From: Candidatus Aminicenantota bacterium
GTDB lineage: Bacteria > Acidobacteriota > Aminicenantia > Aminicenantales > Aminicenantaceae
NCBI GenBank assembly: GCA_016927475.1
Contig: JAFGMO010000005.1
Location: forward strand, 1 to 64,000
DNA length: 64,000 nt
Reading direction: 5' to 3'
Part shown: positions 44,020 to 53,444 of the stretch, piece after piece
Layout of the letters: every line of letters starts with the position of its first letter
Position numbering within the stretch: position 1 is the stretch's first letter
The notes under the pieces: generated by a model
The model's input: the letters and a program-made list of their open reading frames with translations, nothing else
The model's database searches: none
Told to the model about the DNA's origin: nothing
Made by a program: the position numbers and the translations under genes

Positions 44020-45570
44020 ATGAGCATCGAAAAAAAACTTGAAGATTTACGAAAAAAATTCCGGGCTGCTGAAGAGGGGGGTGGTCCTGAACGAATCGAA
44101 AAACGCCATAAGGCCGGCAGGCTCACGGCCCGGGAAAGAATCCATCTGCTTTTGGATGAAGGTTCATTTCAGGAAACGGATAAACTTGTCGTTCACCATA
44201 GTTATAACTTTGGTATGGAGAAAAAGAGGGTTTATGGGGATGGGGTTGTCACCGGATTCGGCACGATTCAAGGGCGGACGGTTTTTGTTTTCGCCCAGGA
44301 TTTTACGGTTTTCGGGGGTTCCTTGAGCGGCGCCAACGCCGCCAAAATCGTCAAAATCATGGATCTGGCCATGAAGGCCGGGGCTCCCGTCATCGGTTTG
44401 AATGATTCCGGAGGCGCCCGTATTCAGGAAGGAGTGGCCAGCCTGGCGGGATACGCGGATATTTTTCTCCGGAATGTGCTGGCATCTGGAGTTATACCCC
44501 AGATTTCCGCCATCATGGGACCTTGCGCCGGGGGAGCGGTTTATTCTCCGGCCTTGACCGATTTTATCATCATGACCCGCGGAATAAGCAACATGTTCAT
44601 TACAGGTCCGGATGTCATCAAGGCCGTTACCCACGAAGATGTTTCCATGGAGGAGTTGGGAGGAGCGGATACTCATAATTCCATAAGCGGAGTAGCCCAT
44701 TTTGCCGCCGAAAATGAAGAACAATCCCTGGCATTGATCCGGGAGCTTCTCTCTTTCATTCCCGACAACAACATGGAAGACCCTCCGGAAAAAGAGACAA
44801 GCGATCCCGCAGACAGAACCAGCGAAGAGCTTAATTTTATCGTGCCCGACGACCCCAATCAGCCTTATGATATTCGAAAAATCATCATCGAAATTCTGGA
44901 TGACCACTATTTTTTCGAAGTGCAGGCCCATTTTGCTCTCAACATCGTCATTGGATTCGGCCGGATGGCGGGAAAAGCGGTGGGAATCGTCGCCAACCAG
45001 CCCGATCACCTGGCCGGGGTTCTGGACATAAATTCTTCGGACAAGGGAGCCCGTTTTATCCGGTTCTGCGATGCCTTCAACATCCCCCTTCTCATTTTTG
45101 AGGATGTTCCGGGATTTCTTCCGGGCGTGGCCCAGGAACATGGAGGGATCATTCGGCATGGGGCTAAGATACTCTATGCCTTTTCCGAGGCGACCGTTCC
45201 CAAGATCACCCTGATTACACGCAAATCTTACGGGGGGGCTTACTGCGTTATGGCCTCGAAACATATCCGGGCCGATGTGAATTATGCTTATCCGACCGCC
45301 GAGATCGCGGTTATGGGCCCTGAAGGAGCCGTAAAGATCGTTTACCGCAGGGATCTCGATAAAGCCAAGGACCCCGAGAGCCTGCGCAGGGAGAAGATTG
45401 ATGAATTCCGGGAAAAATTCGCCAACCCTTATATCGCCTGCGAGAAGGGCTACCTTGACGGAATCATCGAGCCGAAAGAAACAAGGCCGAGGCTGATCGC
45501 AGCCCTGGAAATGATGCGAAATAAGAAAGACACCAACCCTCCCAAGAAACACGGGAATATTCCTTTGTAA
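44020..45570 (+). CDS. Acyl-CoA carboxylase, carboxyltransferase subunit (PccB/MmdA type)
   Basis: The 516-residue protein is a two-domain carboxyltransferase: [60 protein letters not shown] and [16 protein letters not shown] in the first half, and [18 protein letters not shown] and [12 protein letters not shown] in the second. It moves a carboxyl group between biotin and propionyl- or acetyl-CoA. It is followed by biotin carboxylase and carrier subunits, making a complete three-gene carboxylase. No membrane decarboxylase subunit is visible, so a cytoplasmic carboxylase is favoured. Confidence 0.92.
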   Translation: MSIEKKLEDLRKKFRAAEEGGGPERIEKRHKAGRLTARERIHLLLDEGSFQETDKLVVHHSYNFGMEKKRVYGDGVVTGFGTIQGRTVFVFAQDFTVFGGSLSGANAAKIVKIMDLAMKAGAPVIGLNDSGGARIQEGVASLAGYADIFLRNVLASGVIPQISAIMGPCAGGAVYSPALTDFIIMTRGISNMFITGPDVIKAVTHEDVSMEELGGADTHNSISGVAHFAAENEEQSLALIRELLSFIPDNNMEDPPEKETSDPADRTSEELNFIVPDDPNQPYDIRKIIIEILDDHYFFEVQAHFALNIVIGFGRMAGKAVGIVANQPDHLAGVLDINSSDKGARFIRFCDAFNIPLLIFEDVPGFLPGVAQEHGGIIRHGAKILYAFSEATVPKITLITRKSYGGAYCVMASKHIRADVNYAYPTAEIAVMGPEGAVKIVYRRDLDKAKDPESLRREKIDEFREKFANPYIACEKGYLDGIIEPKETRPRLIAALEMMRNKKDTNPPKKHGNIPL

Positions 45571-45636
45571 AAAAGGACCGAATTGTTGTAAAATCCCTTG
45601 GGGATAAAAACAGCCCCTGCAGGAAGAAAAAACTTA

Positions 45637-47157
45637 ATGGATAATAAGGGGAAAACTTTTTCCAAGATCCTTATCTCCAACCGGGGAGAAATCGCGGTCC
45701 GCATCATCCGGGCCTGCCGGGAAATGGGCATCAAACCTGTGGCCGTTTTTTCGGAGGCCGACAGGACGGCTCTTCATGTCCGGCTGTCTGAAGAGGCCTA
45801 CTGTATAGGTAAAGCCAAGCCTGTTGAAAGTTATTTGAATGTCGATGCCGTCATCGAAGCCGCAAAAAAAAGCGGAGCTGAGGCAATTCATCCTGGGTAC
45901 GGTTTTCTTGCCGAGAACTCGGATTTTGTTTCCCGCTGTGAGAAAGAAGGGCTCGTGTTTATCGGACCGGGGTCGAAGGCAATGGATCTCATGGGGCGAA
46001 AAACGAAATCAAGAGCCATCATGGCTGAGGCCGGAGTCCCTATCATCCCGGGGACGGTTGAGCCCATCACCCGGAAAGAAGACCTGGTTTCCGTCGCCGT
46101 AAAGCTTGGATTTCCCGTCCTGCTCAAAGCGTCTTCGGGGGGAGGAGGAAAGGGATTGCGGAGGGTCGACCACAAAAACGAGCTTCTTTCCGCTTTCAAC
46201 CTGGCCTGCTCAGAAGCGGAATCCAGTTTTGATGATGCCTCGGTCTATATCGAAAAATACATCGAAGAGCCTCACCACATCGAGATCCAGATTTTAGCCG
46301 ATCATCATGGAAATACGGTCTATCTTGGGGAGAGAGAATGTTCCATCCAGCGGCGTTATCAAAAAGTCGTCGAGGAAACTCCTTCACCCTTTTTGGATGA
46401 GGAAACTCGCTTTCATATGGGTGAGATCGCCGTCAAAGCCGCGCAGGCCGTAAACTACAGGAACGCGGGGACCGTAGAGTTTGTGGTTGATAAGGATAAA
46501 CATTTTTATTTTTTAGAGATGAATACCCGCCTCCAGGTGGAACACCCCGTTACGGAGATGGTTACCGGTATCGACCTGGTCAAGAGTCAGATCGAGATCG
46601 CGGCCGGAAAGCCCCTGCGATTCGGACAGAAGGACATCCAGGCAAAAGGACACGCTATCGAATGCCGTATCTATGCCGAAGATCCGGACAATCAGTTTAT
46701 GCCGTCTCCTGGGAAGATTATCCATATGCGGACTCCGTCGGGAGGATTGGGCATCAGGAACGACAACGGGGTTTACGAAGGATTTACCGTTCCCATGGAT
46801 TATGATCCTCTGCTTTCCAAGCTCATCACATGGGGTAATACGCGGACGGAAGCCATCCAACGTATGCAGCGCGCTTTGTCCGAATACCAGGTCTATGGCA
46901 TTAAAACGACGATTCCTTTTTTCAAGCGGATTCTTTCCCATCCTGATTTTTGTCAGGGGAATTACAATACACATTTTATCGCTGACCTTGAAAAGGAAAA
47001 GATAAAAAAGGAGAGGGATGATCTCGAAGTCGCTCTTATGGCGGCCGGCATTCGAACTTACCAGGAATCCAGGTCCGGATTGAACCGACGGTCCGGAACA
47101 AAGGATAGTAATTGGAAGATCCAAGGAAGGATTAAAAACTTTATGAACAGGCTATAA
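45637..47157 (+). CDS. Biotin carboxylase subunit of acyl-CoA carboxylase
   Basis: The product of about 506 residues has the ATP-grasp biotin carboxylase pattern: SKILISNRGEIAVRIIRACREMG, EAIHPGYGFLAEN, LLKASSGGGGKGLRRV (ATP loop), ECSIQRRYQKVVEETPSP and FLEMNTRLQVEHPVTEMVTG. It carboxylates biotin on the carrier protein using ATP and bicarbonate. ATG 45637 is chosen because it gives the conserved start; a TTG at 45598 is in frame but adds an unlikely extension. It sits between the carboxyltransferase and the carrier gene. Confidence 0.93.
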   Translation: MDNKGKTFSKILISNRGEIAVRIIRACREMGIKPVAVFSEADRTALHVRLSEEAYCIGKAKPVESYLNVDAVIEAAKKSGAEAIHPGYGFLAENSDFVSRCEKEGLVFIGPGSKAMDLMGRKTKSRAIMAEAGVPIIPGTVEPITRKEDLVSVAVKLGFPVLLKASSGGGGKGLRRVDHKNELLSAFNLACSEAESSFDDASVYIEKYIEEPHHIEIQILADHHGNTVYLGERECSIQRRYQKVVEETPSPFLDEETRFHMGEIAVKAAQAVNYRNAGTVEFVVDKDKHFYFLEMNTRLQVEHPVTEMVTGIDLVKSQIEIAAGKPLRFGQKDIQAKGHAIECRIYAEDPDNQFMPSPGKIIHMRTPSGGLGIRNDNGVYEGFTVPMDYDPLLSKLITWGNTRTEAIQRMQRALSEYQVYGIKTTIPFFKRILSHPDFCQGNYNTHFIADLEKEKIKKERDDLEVALMAAGIRTYQESRSGLNRRSGTKDSNWKIQGRIKNFMNRL

Positions 47158-47158
47158 A

Positions 47159-47662
47159 ATGGATTTTTCATTTAGTGTTGGTGACCGGGAATACAAACTT
47201 AAGGTTAAAAAAATGGAGGGAAACGGTATTCTCGTCACGGTGGGGAAGAAAAAATTCCATGCGACCGTTGATTTTATTTGCCCCGATGAATTTATCATGA
47301 ATATAAACGGCCGGGTTTATGATGTCATCATCAATGCCGAAAACCATTCCTATTCGGTTTGTATCAACGGAAAATTTTTTGAAATTGAAAAAAAGACGGC
47401 CCTTCAGCTTTTGGGGACTGCGGAGGAAAAAAGCGGCAGAAAAGAAGTCAAGACATCCATGCCGGGAAGGATTGTTGAAGTCCTGGTCGAAGAGGGGGAT
47501 CGCGTCAAAAAAGGACAGCCCGTTTTGGTCTTGGAAGCGATGAAAATGCAGAACGAGATCAAAGCTCCCCAGCCAGGAAAAGTGACGGAACTTTCTTTAA
47601 ACCCGGGGGATTCGGTCGAGGCGAATGCCCACCTCTTTGCGGTTGTCAATGAAATGACATAA
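47159..47662 (+). CDS. Biotin carboxyl carrier protein
   Basis: The 167-residue protein ends in a biotinyl domain (about 95-165) with the biotin attachment motif VLEAMKMQNEIKAP, and has a KTSMPGRIVEVLVEEGDRV entry strand. The N-terminal half is a beta-rich region with repeated short YDVI/FHATV strands. It carries biotin between the two upstream enzymes. The start lies two bases after the biotin carboxylase stop. Confidence 0.92.
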   Translation: MDFSFSVGDREYKLKVKKMEGNGILVTVGKKKFHATVDFICPDEFIMNINGRVYDVIINAENHSYSVCINGKFFEIEKKTALQLLGTAEEKSGRKEVKTSMPGRIVEVLVEEGDRVKKGQPVLVLEAMKMQNEIKAPQPGKVTELSLNPGDSVEANAHLFAVVNEMT

Positions 47663-47691
47663 AGCGAAAAAATGAGTATGAGGAGTATTTA

Positions 47692-48903
47692 TTGGAAAAA
47701 GGCGACACAAAAAAATCGGAAGTCTCTTCTCTTCAACCGATAAAAAAATTCATTCCTTTTGTCAATAATTTCTGTCCCAGAAGAAGTTTGGATACGAGCA
47801 GGTTTTACAATTATTTTTTGGAAAATGGGTGGCAGCCGGCCAACAGCATCGAGAAGTCGGATCTGATTTTCATTTATTCCTGCGGCTGTTTCGGCTCCTC
47901 CGAGAAAAGAACGCTCAACACCATAAAAGCGGCACTCGAGAAAAAAGCGTCTCACGCGGAAATTGTGGTGACCGGATGCCTTCTGAAAATCCATGGTGAT
48001 GTCCTTAATGGAACATATCACGTTATTCCGGTTGAGGAAATAAGCTCTTTGGACAATATCATCGCCGCGCGGACAAAAATGGAGAGCATTCCGGACGCGA
48101 ATGCCATTTATCCAATGAGAGATTTGATCTCACCTAAAGATTTTTTGATGAAAAAATTCAAAATGGATGTGGAATTAAGTTCGCTTTTTTTCAGCAAAGT
48201 CAAATCTTTCTTTTTCGGCAGAACAAAATACAGAAACACCTGGAACATCAAAATCGCCGATGGCTGCTTGGGAAACTGCAGCTACTGCGCCATCAAGTTT
48301 GCTGCAGGAAGAGTCAAAAGCAAAGATCCGGTCGCCATTGTTCAAGAATTCAAGCAGGGGGTTCAACGGGGTGAAAAAACGTTTGTTTTGATCAACAACG
48401 ATGTGGGAAGTTACGGACAGGATATCGGCACCAATTTCGCGGAATTAATGGAAAAAATATTCGACATCGAAGGCCGGTATAAAATAAGGATCATCGATTT
48501 TAATCCCCGCTGGTTGATCCGGTATTTTGAAAGGCTGCTTCCCCTTTTTAAGAAAAATAAAGACAAAATCGCTTATTTATCGATGCCTGTCCAGTCGGCC
48601 AGTGATAAAACCCTCAGGTTGATGAGAAGGCCTTATAAAATCGATGATATCAAGTTTTGTTTCAACGAACTGAAAAAAAACATACCCGATCTGGTCATTA
48701 ATACCCATTTTATCGTCGGTTTTCCGGGAGAAACGGATGATGATTTTGAATTGACGCGGGAATATGCCCAAGCATTCGAATTCGGACGTATATCGATCCA
48801 TCCCTATAATGACCGGCCTGGTACGGAATCGTCAAAAATGCCGGACAAGATTCCGGTGGAGACGATGTTTAAAAGGTATAGGAAGCTCCTTCAAATTTCA
48901 TGA
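47692..48903 (+). CDS. Methylthiotransferase-like radical SAM protein (MiaB/RimO family), no TRAM domain
   Basis: The 403-residue product keeps the three N-terminal Fe-S Cys of methylthiotransferases (C28, C64, C96), the radical SAM triad C192-L-G-N-C196-S-Y-C199, and the GFPGETDDDFELT motif. It ends soon after the radical SAM barrel, with no C-terminal TRAM domain that binds tRNA or ribosome. Family members add methylthio groups to tRNA (MiaB, MtaB) or protein S12 (RimO). The start is a TTG with AGGAG eight bases before it. It overlaps the convergent glycosyltransferase gene by 35 bases. The missing TRAM suggests an altered target. Confidence 0.82.
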   Translation: MEKGDTKKSEVSSLQPIKKFIPFVNNFCPRRSLDTSRFYNYFLENGWQPANSIEKSDLIFIYSCGCFGSSEKRTLNTIKAALEKKASHAEIVVTGCLLKIHGDVLNGTYHVIPVEEISSLDNIIAARTKMESIPDANAIYPMRDLISPKDFLMKKFKMDVELSSLFFSKVKSFFFGRTKYRNTWNIKIADGCLGNCSYCAIKFAAGRVKSKDPVAIVQEFKQGVQRGEKTFVLINNDVGSYGQDIGTNFAELMEKIFDIEGRYKIRIIDFNPRWLIRYFERLLPLFKKNKDKIAYLSMPVQSASDKTLRLMRRPYKIDDIKFCFNELKKNIPDLVINTHFIVGFPGETDDDFELTREYAQAFEFGRISIHPYNDRPGTESSKMPDKIPVETMFKRYRKLLQIS

Positions 48904-50026
48904 GTTCGGCGTAGATTTTCTGTGTTTGTTGAATGATGAGGCGCTCATCAAAATATTTCAGGGCTCTTTCTCTGCTTGATTTCTCCATCCGCCGTCGCAG
49001 GGCCGCATCGCCGGCCAAAGTGAGCATGGCCTCAGCCAATGAAGCCGCATTTTTTTTCGGCACGAGAAGACCATTTGTGCCGTTCTCCACGATTTCACGG
49101 CATCCCGGGACATCGGTGGTGATGATGGGTTTGGCCATAGCTGCCGCTTCTATTAAGGCTCGGGGAGCACCTTCTCTGTAAGAGGGGAGGACGACCACTG
49201 AAGAATATGCCAGAATCGGCCTGATATTTTCCCGATGTTTGATCCAATCGATGAAATCCAGCTTTTGCAGCCTCTCCAACCAGGAGGTTGGAACGGAGGC
49301 GGGATTCCCGGCATCAGGATCTCCCAACAGCACAAATTTGGTATGCGCGTTTTTTTGGTGAACCATCTTGGCCGCATCTGCAAATTCCGCAATTCCTTTG
49401 TCCCAGAGCATACGGGCCACAAGCGTGAAAATGACAGTGTCCGGCCTTTTTTGTTGAGAAAATTTTTCCGGATCAAACATATCCATGTTTATTCCGGATC
49501 CGCAAATCAAGCGTGTTTGCTGTCTGTTGACAAGTTTTCTTCTGGTAAAATAGTTCAGGTCATCCGCATTCTGAAAGATAACACGAACCCGAGGGGCAAA
49601 AGAAATCCGGTACATTATTTCCACGAACCGTTGAAGCAGGCCTCCCCGAAAAAAAACATATCCCAAACCGGGTATGAGATTGACGATTCCCGGAATACCG
49701 GCAAAACGAGCCGCTAATGTCCCGTAGATTACCGGCTTAACAGTGAAATGGTGGACGATAAACGGCTTTTCCTTGATGTACAATCCTGTTAAACGGAAAA
49801 AAACCCGGATGTCCTCAAACGGATTTTTGCCTTTTCTCTCCAATGGGAGCTTCCAAAAAGAAATTCCTTTGTTTTCTATCCTTTTTGCGTGGTCATCATA
49901 GGGTGAGACAGCGATAACCTCCCATCCTTTGTTTTTCATCGACAGCATCAGGCTCAGCCGGAAACGGTAGAGATACCCGGCGTCGTTGTAGACGAATATT
50001 ATCTTCTTTTGTTTTTTATCCTGCAT
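48869..50026 (-). CDS. GT4-family glycosyltransferase
   Basis: The 385-residue cytoplasmic GT-B enzyme has an N-terminal Rossmann start (KKIIFVYNDAGYLYRFR), VKPVIYGTLAARFAGIPGIV, and the C-terminal donor site ending in EGAPRALIEAAAMAKPIITTDVPGCREIVENGTNGLLV. It likely adds a sugar to a lipid-linked surface glycan, consistent with the flippase gene behind it. The start codon lies within the end of a dispersed repeat (50020-50063) and no ribosome site is seen upstream. Shorter starts would remove the first beta strand. Confidence 0.88.
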   Translation of the reverse strand: MQDKKQKKIIFVYNDAGYLYRFRLSLMLSMKNKGWEVIAVSPYDDHAKRIENKGISFWKLPLERKGKNPFEDIRVFFRLTGLYIKEKPFIVHHFTVKPVIYGTLAARFAGIPGIVNLIPGLGYVFFRGGLLQRFVEIMYRISFAPRVRVIFQNADDLNYFTRRKLVNRQQTRLICGSGINMDMFDPEKFSQQKRPDTVIFTLVARMLWDKGIAEFADAAKMVHQKNAHTKFVLLGDPDAGNPASVPTSWLERLQKLDFIDWIKHRENIRPILAYSSVVVLPSYREGAPRALIEAAAMAKPIITTDVPGCREIVENGTNGLLVPKKNAASLAEAMLTLAGDAALRRRMEKSSRERALKYFDERLIIQQTQKIYAELMKFEGASYTF

Positions 50027-50063
50027 TATTCATAAATTTGGCCGACACCAACATATGAATTTC
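50020..50063. repeat. AACCTG-type repeat end carrying a gene start codon
   Basis: CCTGCATTATTCATAAATT and the following GGCCGACACCAAC match the left end of 51629-51771. The minus-strand ATG of the glycosyltransferase (50024-50026) lies in the CCTGCAT end. It appears truncated; the matching right end is not seen. Confidence 0.75.
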
Positions 50064-51567
50064 ACTTTTGGTGGCCTTTCAATAAATCTTTCAAAATCCA
50101 ACCAACTATGGATTTACGCATCGAGTGTTTCCAGTATGGGAAAAATATGATGGCGATAAAAAGAAGGATGGCTATGATGTTTAAAATCGGATTATTTGCT
50201 GCAGAACTTAAGACCCGGCGAGCGGCTAGGACCGATAGTATTCCCAAAATGTTGGCCGCAAGATTAATCCGGCTTTCCTTGGGGATAAGCTCCGCCAGGG
50301 GAATCTTGTAATGAATGTGATACGATAAATAGATGATGCTGCTGCCCAGAGCCAATGATGCCATCCAGGCGATAACCACTCCGGGGCCTTGGAATAAAAT
50401 GCCGAGAAGGATGCCAAAACCGACATTCAGTATGGCGGCGGCAAGGGTGCCCACAACATTCCATCGGAGCTTTCCGATGCCCAGATTTGCGTGGTAGGCC
50501 GGGCTTGAGAGGGTGGCCAACATCCAGCCGATAGCGAGCAAGGATGCGAATAAAACAAATGTGTTCTCATAATGCCCGATCCATATTTTAGAGATGAGGG
50601 GCAGGCAAATGATGACAAGTAAATAGAGAGGAAATGCCAAGTAGAAAAGCAAACGATAAGACGTTAGGTAGACATGTTGAATTTTTTCGGGAGTTTTTTC
50701 TTTTAATCCGGCAATAGCCGGGACAAGGACCTGGTTGGCTGCGATGATAAGCGCGTGAAGCTTTTGAATCATTTTGCAGGCCATTTGATAATAACCGACC
50801 ATCGAAAGACTGCCAAACTTGCTGAGGAGGGCTTTTGTGATCGGGTCGTATAGCATATAGGCGACGGAAATGGCTTGAAAGTTCAGGCAATAAACGATCA
50901 TTTCCTTAAACAAAGATTTGTTCCATTTAAAGGGAATTACAGGAAGTGACGGCAAGATTTTTTTAAGGAAAAGCCATGAAGCCAACAACACCGAAACGTT
51001 CTGAATCACTTTGGCATAAGCCAATCCCATAAGCCCGTATTTTGGTACGAGCCAGAAACAGAGCAGGAGATGAAAAAACGATCCGGACATCAAAAGAGAG
51101 CTGCGAATATCGAAACGCTGGTATCCGTCAAGTCCTGACTGGAAGATGCTTGTCAAAACGCAGAGCCACAGGGCCAAAAATGCAAAGGGCAGGATGGCTA
51201 CTCCAAAGGGGAGAGATTCGGGCGGCATAATCAGGCTCAACAACCATTTGATAAAGGGATAGGCGAGGATCAAGACCAATCCTACGGATACTCCAATTGT
51301 TAGAACAGCCGTTTGGATGACTCTTGATACTTTTTCGTTTTCTTGGCGGGCGATGTATTTCGCGACGAACTTAACGACGCCGCCGGAAAGCCCTAGATCA
51401 GCTATTTGTGTTACGGCCGTGGCGGCCAGGACAAGAGACCATATGCCGAATTTTTCCGCTCCTATGGTTCCCAGCAAAAATTTATAGAGAAAAAATAAAA
51501 TGGCGGAGACAACAACAATCTGCAGGATCGACATGATTGAGTTGATGAGTATCCGTCTTTTTTCCAT
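50062..51567 (-). CDS. Wzx-like polysaccharide flippase (MATE/MOP superfamily)
   Basis: The 501-residue membrane protein has about 12-14 spans and the MOP pattern: an initial RRILINSIMSILQIVVVSAILFFLY region, LGTIGAEKFGIWSLVLAATA, and central SMVGYYQMACKMIQKLHALI. Wzx proteins flip lipid-linked sugar units to the periplasm. It lies 35 bases upstream of the GT4 gene on the same strand, so together they likely build a surface polysaccharide. Confidence 0.85.
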   Translation of the reverse strand: MEKRRILINSIMSILQIVVVSAILFFLYKFLLGTIGAEKFGIWSLVLAATAVTQIADLGLSGGVVKFVAKYIARQENEKVSRVIQTAVLTIGVSVGLVLILAYPFIKWLLSLIMPPESLPFGVAILPFAFLALWLCVLTSIFQSGLDGYQRFDIRSSLLMSGSFFHLLLCFWLVPKYGLMGLAYAKVIQNVSVLLASWLFLKKILPSLPVIPFKWNKSLFKEMIVYCLNFQAISVAYMLYDPITKALLSKFGSLSMVGYYQMACKMIQKLHALIIAANQVLVPAIAGLKEKTPEKIQHVYLTSYRLLFYLAFPLYLLVIICLPLISKIWIGHYENTFVLFASLLAIGWMLATLSSPAYHANLGIGKLRWNVVGTLAAAILNVGFGILLGILFQGPGVVIAWMASLALGSSIIYLSYHIHYKIPLAELIPKESRINLAANILGILSVLAARRVLSSAANNPILNIIAILLFIAIIFFPYWKHSMRKSIVGWILKDLLKGHQK

Positions 51568-51626
51568 AAAAATCGTCTGTTCTATCTCTTGCCAATCATC
51601 AAAGCCACCCCTATAATCTTTCTATG

Positions 51627-51773
51627 AACCTGTATTGTTCATAAATTTGACCGACACCAACAGATAATTTCAATATTATGTGTCATTTAATGGTGATTTT
51701 AGGTAAAATTAATAATGAAACATTTTCCATGACCGTTTTCAAGAAAATGTCGGCCAAATTACTCTTTCAGGCG
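51627..51773. repeat. Near full-length AACCTG-type dispersed element
   Basis: AACCTGTATTGTTCATAAATT starts the element and TTACTCTTTCAGG ends it. It aligns in full with the reverse complement of 36113-36262. The element is followed directly by the GCGAACCGATC module. The region 51568-51995 has no gene; it consists of this element, the module and an inverted end. Confidence 0.85.
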
Positions 51774-51802
51774 AACCGATCTTACCGCATCTGCTTTGTT
51801 GC
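51771..51802. repeat. GCGARCCGATCTTACCGCATC-type module, copy 2
   Basis: It matches 18361-18392 at 30 of 32 bases and is joined to the right side of the AACCTG-type element. The following 80 bases are GC-rich compared with the element. Confidence 0.75.
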
Positions 51803-51885
51803 AACCTGTTCGCAGTGCCGAGCACAGCTTCACAGGCTAACGCCTCCCATCTGCGGCAACCGACCCGGCCTAGCCCCTTGGCTCG

Positions 51886-51898
51886 TGAATAATACAGG
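51886..51898. repeat. Inverted outer end of composite element
   Basis: TGAATAATACAGG is the reverse complement, with one mismatch, of CCTGTATTGTTCA at 51629. The composite element would thus span 51629-51898 (270 bp) with outer inverted ends. Confidence 0.6.
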
Positions 51899-51995
51899 TG
51901 AATAATCATGATCTTTTTGATATTGGGGAAATATATCACAAATGAATCCTTACTTGAACCGAAAGAAATATAAATAGTGAATTGAAAGTTGTCTC

Positions 51996-53444
51996 ATGGC
52001 GGATGTTATTTTATTTCGGCCTAAATTTTTTAATGCAGATGTCAGGCCTCTTCCCGCCCCCTGGGGCTTGCTTTATGTCGGATCTTCTTTGACCTCTAAA
52101 GGTTATTCCGTAAAGATCATTGATGAACTTCTTCATACGGATTGGCGAAAACAGGTCCTGGAAGAGATTGAAAAAAAGCCCACGTTTTTCGGCGTGACTT
52201 CCATGACGGGAAGGCAAATCAAACACGGCCTGGAATTTTCGGGTTTTGTCAAAAAGTATTCCAATATTCCTGTTGTCTGGGGCGGTATCCATCCAAGCCT
52301 TTTTCCGGAACAGACGCTTAGACATGAAACCATCGATTATATCGTCAAAGGAGAAGGAGAAGAAACGGTTATCGAACTTTTGGACCACCTCAAAAATAAA
52401 AGTAAGGTTGAAAAGATCAGGGGTCTTGGGTATAAAAAAAATAATCAAATATTTCTGAACCAAAACAGGCCATTCCCCCAACTTGATGATCTTCCGGATA
52501 TAAATTTTTCCCTGATCGATGTAAACCGCTACACGGGAAAAAGATTCGGTTCAAGAAGGTCCTTTGAGTTATGTACAAGCCGGGGATGTCCTCATCGATG
52601 TGCATTCTGTTACAACGTCCATTATTATCGATGTACATGGAGGACGAAAAGCATCGATCGTATTTTTAAGGCCCTCCATACACTGATAGACACCTATGAC
52701 ATCGATGGCCTTACCTGGAGAGAGGATAATTTTTTTGTTGATAAAAAGAGAGTACAAAAAATCGCCGATCGAATAGTCAAGGAAAACATTAGCATAAAAT
52801 GGCATGCCGACTGCAGGATCGACTATGTGTATTTTTACGAAAACTCCTTTATGGAGCTGCTGAAAAAAAGCGGGTGCCACACGCTGACTTTTGGAGCGGA
52901 AAGCGGTTCGAATACCATTTTGGAAAGCATCAACAAGGGCATAACGCGGGAACAGATACTTGAAGTCAAAAAAAAGATGTCAAAACATCATGTCTATCAG
53001 AATTACCACTTTATGATGGGACTACCGGATGAAACTGAAGAAGATATCAACAAAACCATCGACCTCATGTATCTTTTGATGAAAAACAATCCATATTTCG
53101 GGGAAATCTGCGGGCCTTCCCTCTATACTCCTTATCCGGGCACAGCGTTGTATGAAAAAAGTCTGGCCAAAGGTTTCGAGCCTCCTCAATCTCTGGAAGG
53201 CTGGATAAACATGGACTGGTATGCTCTTAATCTTCCCTGGATTCAAGACAAACGGCGAAAAACCGTAGAGGATATTGCCTGGAATGTTTTGGGTATGCGG
53301 CAAAAAAAACTGCGGTTTTATTTCAAATGGAAATTTTTCCTTTTGGCCAAATATCATCTTTTAATTCCTTGTTTTGAGAGGAATATTTATCTCCGTCTTA
53401 AAAAGGGAAAGGATAAGGGTGGGGATTTAAAACCCGGCTCTTGA
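51996..53444 (+). CDS. B12-binding-domain radical SAM protein
   Basis: The 482-residue protein has an N-terminal B12-binding-type domain (about 1-150, including WGGIHPSLFPEQTLRHE and YIVKGEGEE) and a radical SAM domain with C198-P-H-R-C202-A-F-C205. A TFGAESGSNTILESINKGI strand follows. Class B members use cobalamin and SAM to methylate inert carbons or rearrange rings. It lies between surface-glycan genes on the opposite strand. Target unknown; the cobalamin site's DxHxxG motif is not obvious, so cobalamin binding itself needs testing. It converges on the next gene with an 18-base overlap. Confidence 0.85.
   Translation: MADVILFRPKFFNADVRPLPAPWGLLYVGSSLTSKGYSVKIIDELLHTDWRKQVLEEIEKKPTFFGVTSMTGRQIKHGLEFSGFVKKYSNIPVVWGGIHPSLFPEQTLRHETIDYIVKGEGEETVIELLDHLKNKSKVEKIRGLGYKKNNQIFLNQNRPFPQLDDLPDINFSLIDVNRYTGKRFGSRRSFELCTSRGCPHRCAFCYNVHYYRCTWRTKSIDRIFKALHTLIDTYDIDGLTWREDNFFVDKKRVQKIADRIVKENISIKWHADCRIDYVYFYENSFMELLKKSGCHTLTFGAESGSNTILESINKGITREQILEVKKKMSKHHVYQNYHFMMGLPDETEEDINKTIDLMYLLMKNNPYFGEICGPSLYTPYPGTALYEKSLAKGFEPPQSLEGWINMDWYALNLPWIQDKRRKTVEDIAWNVLGMRQKKLRFYFKWKFFLLAKYHLLIPCFERNIYLRLKKGKDKGGDLKPGS

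Noticed and set aside
44164-45552. Reverse-strand open frame of 462 codons opposite the carboxyltransferase
   Set aside because: Antisense shadow of a well-conserved enzyme; composition is typical of an out-of-frame reading.
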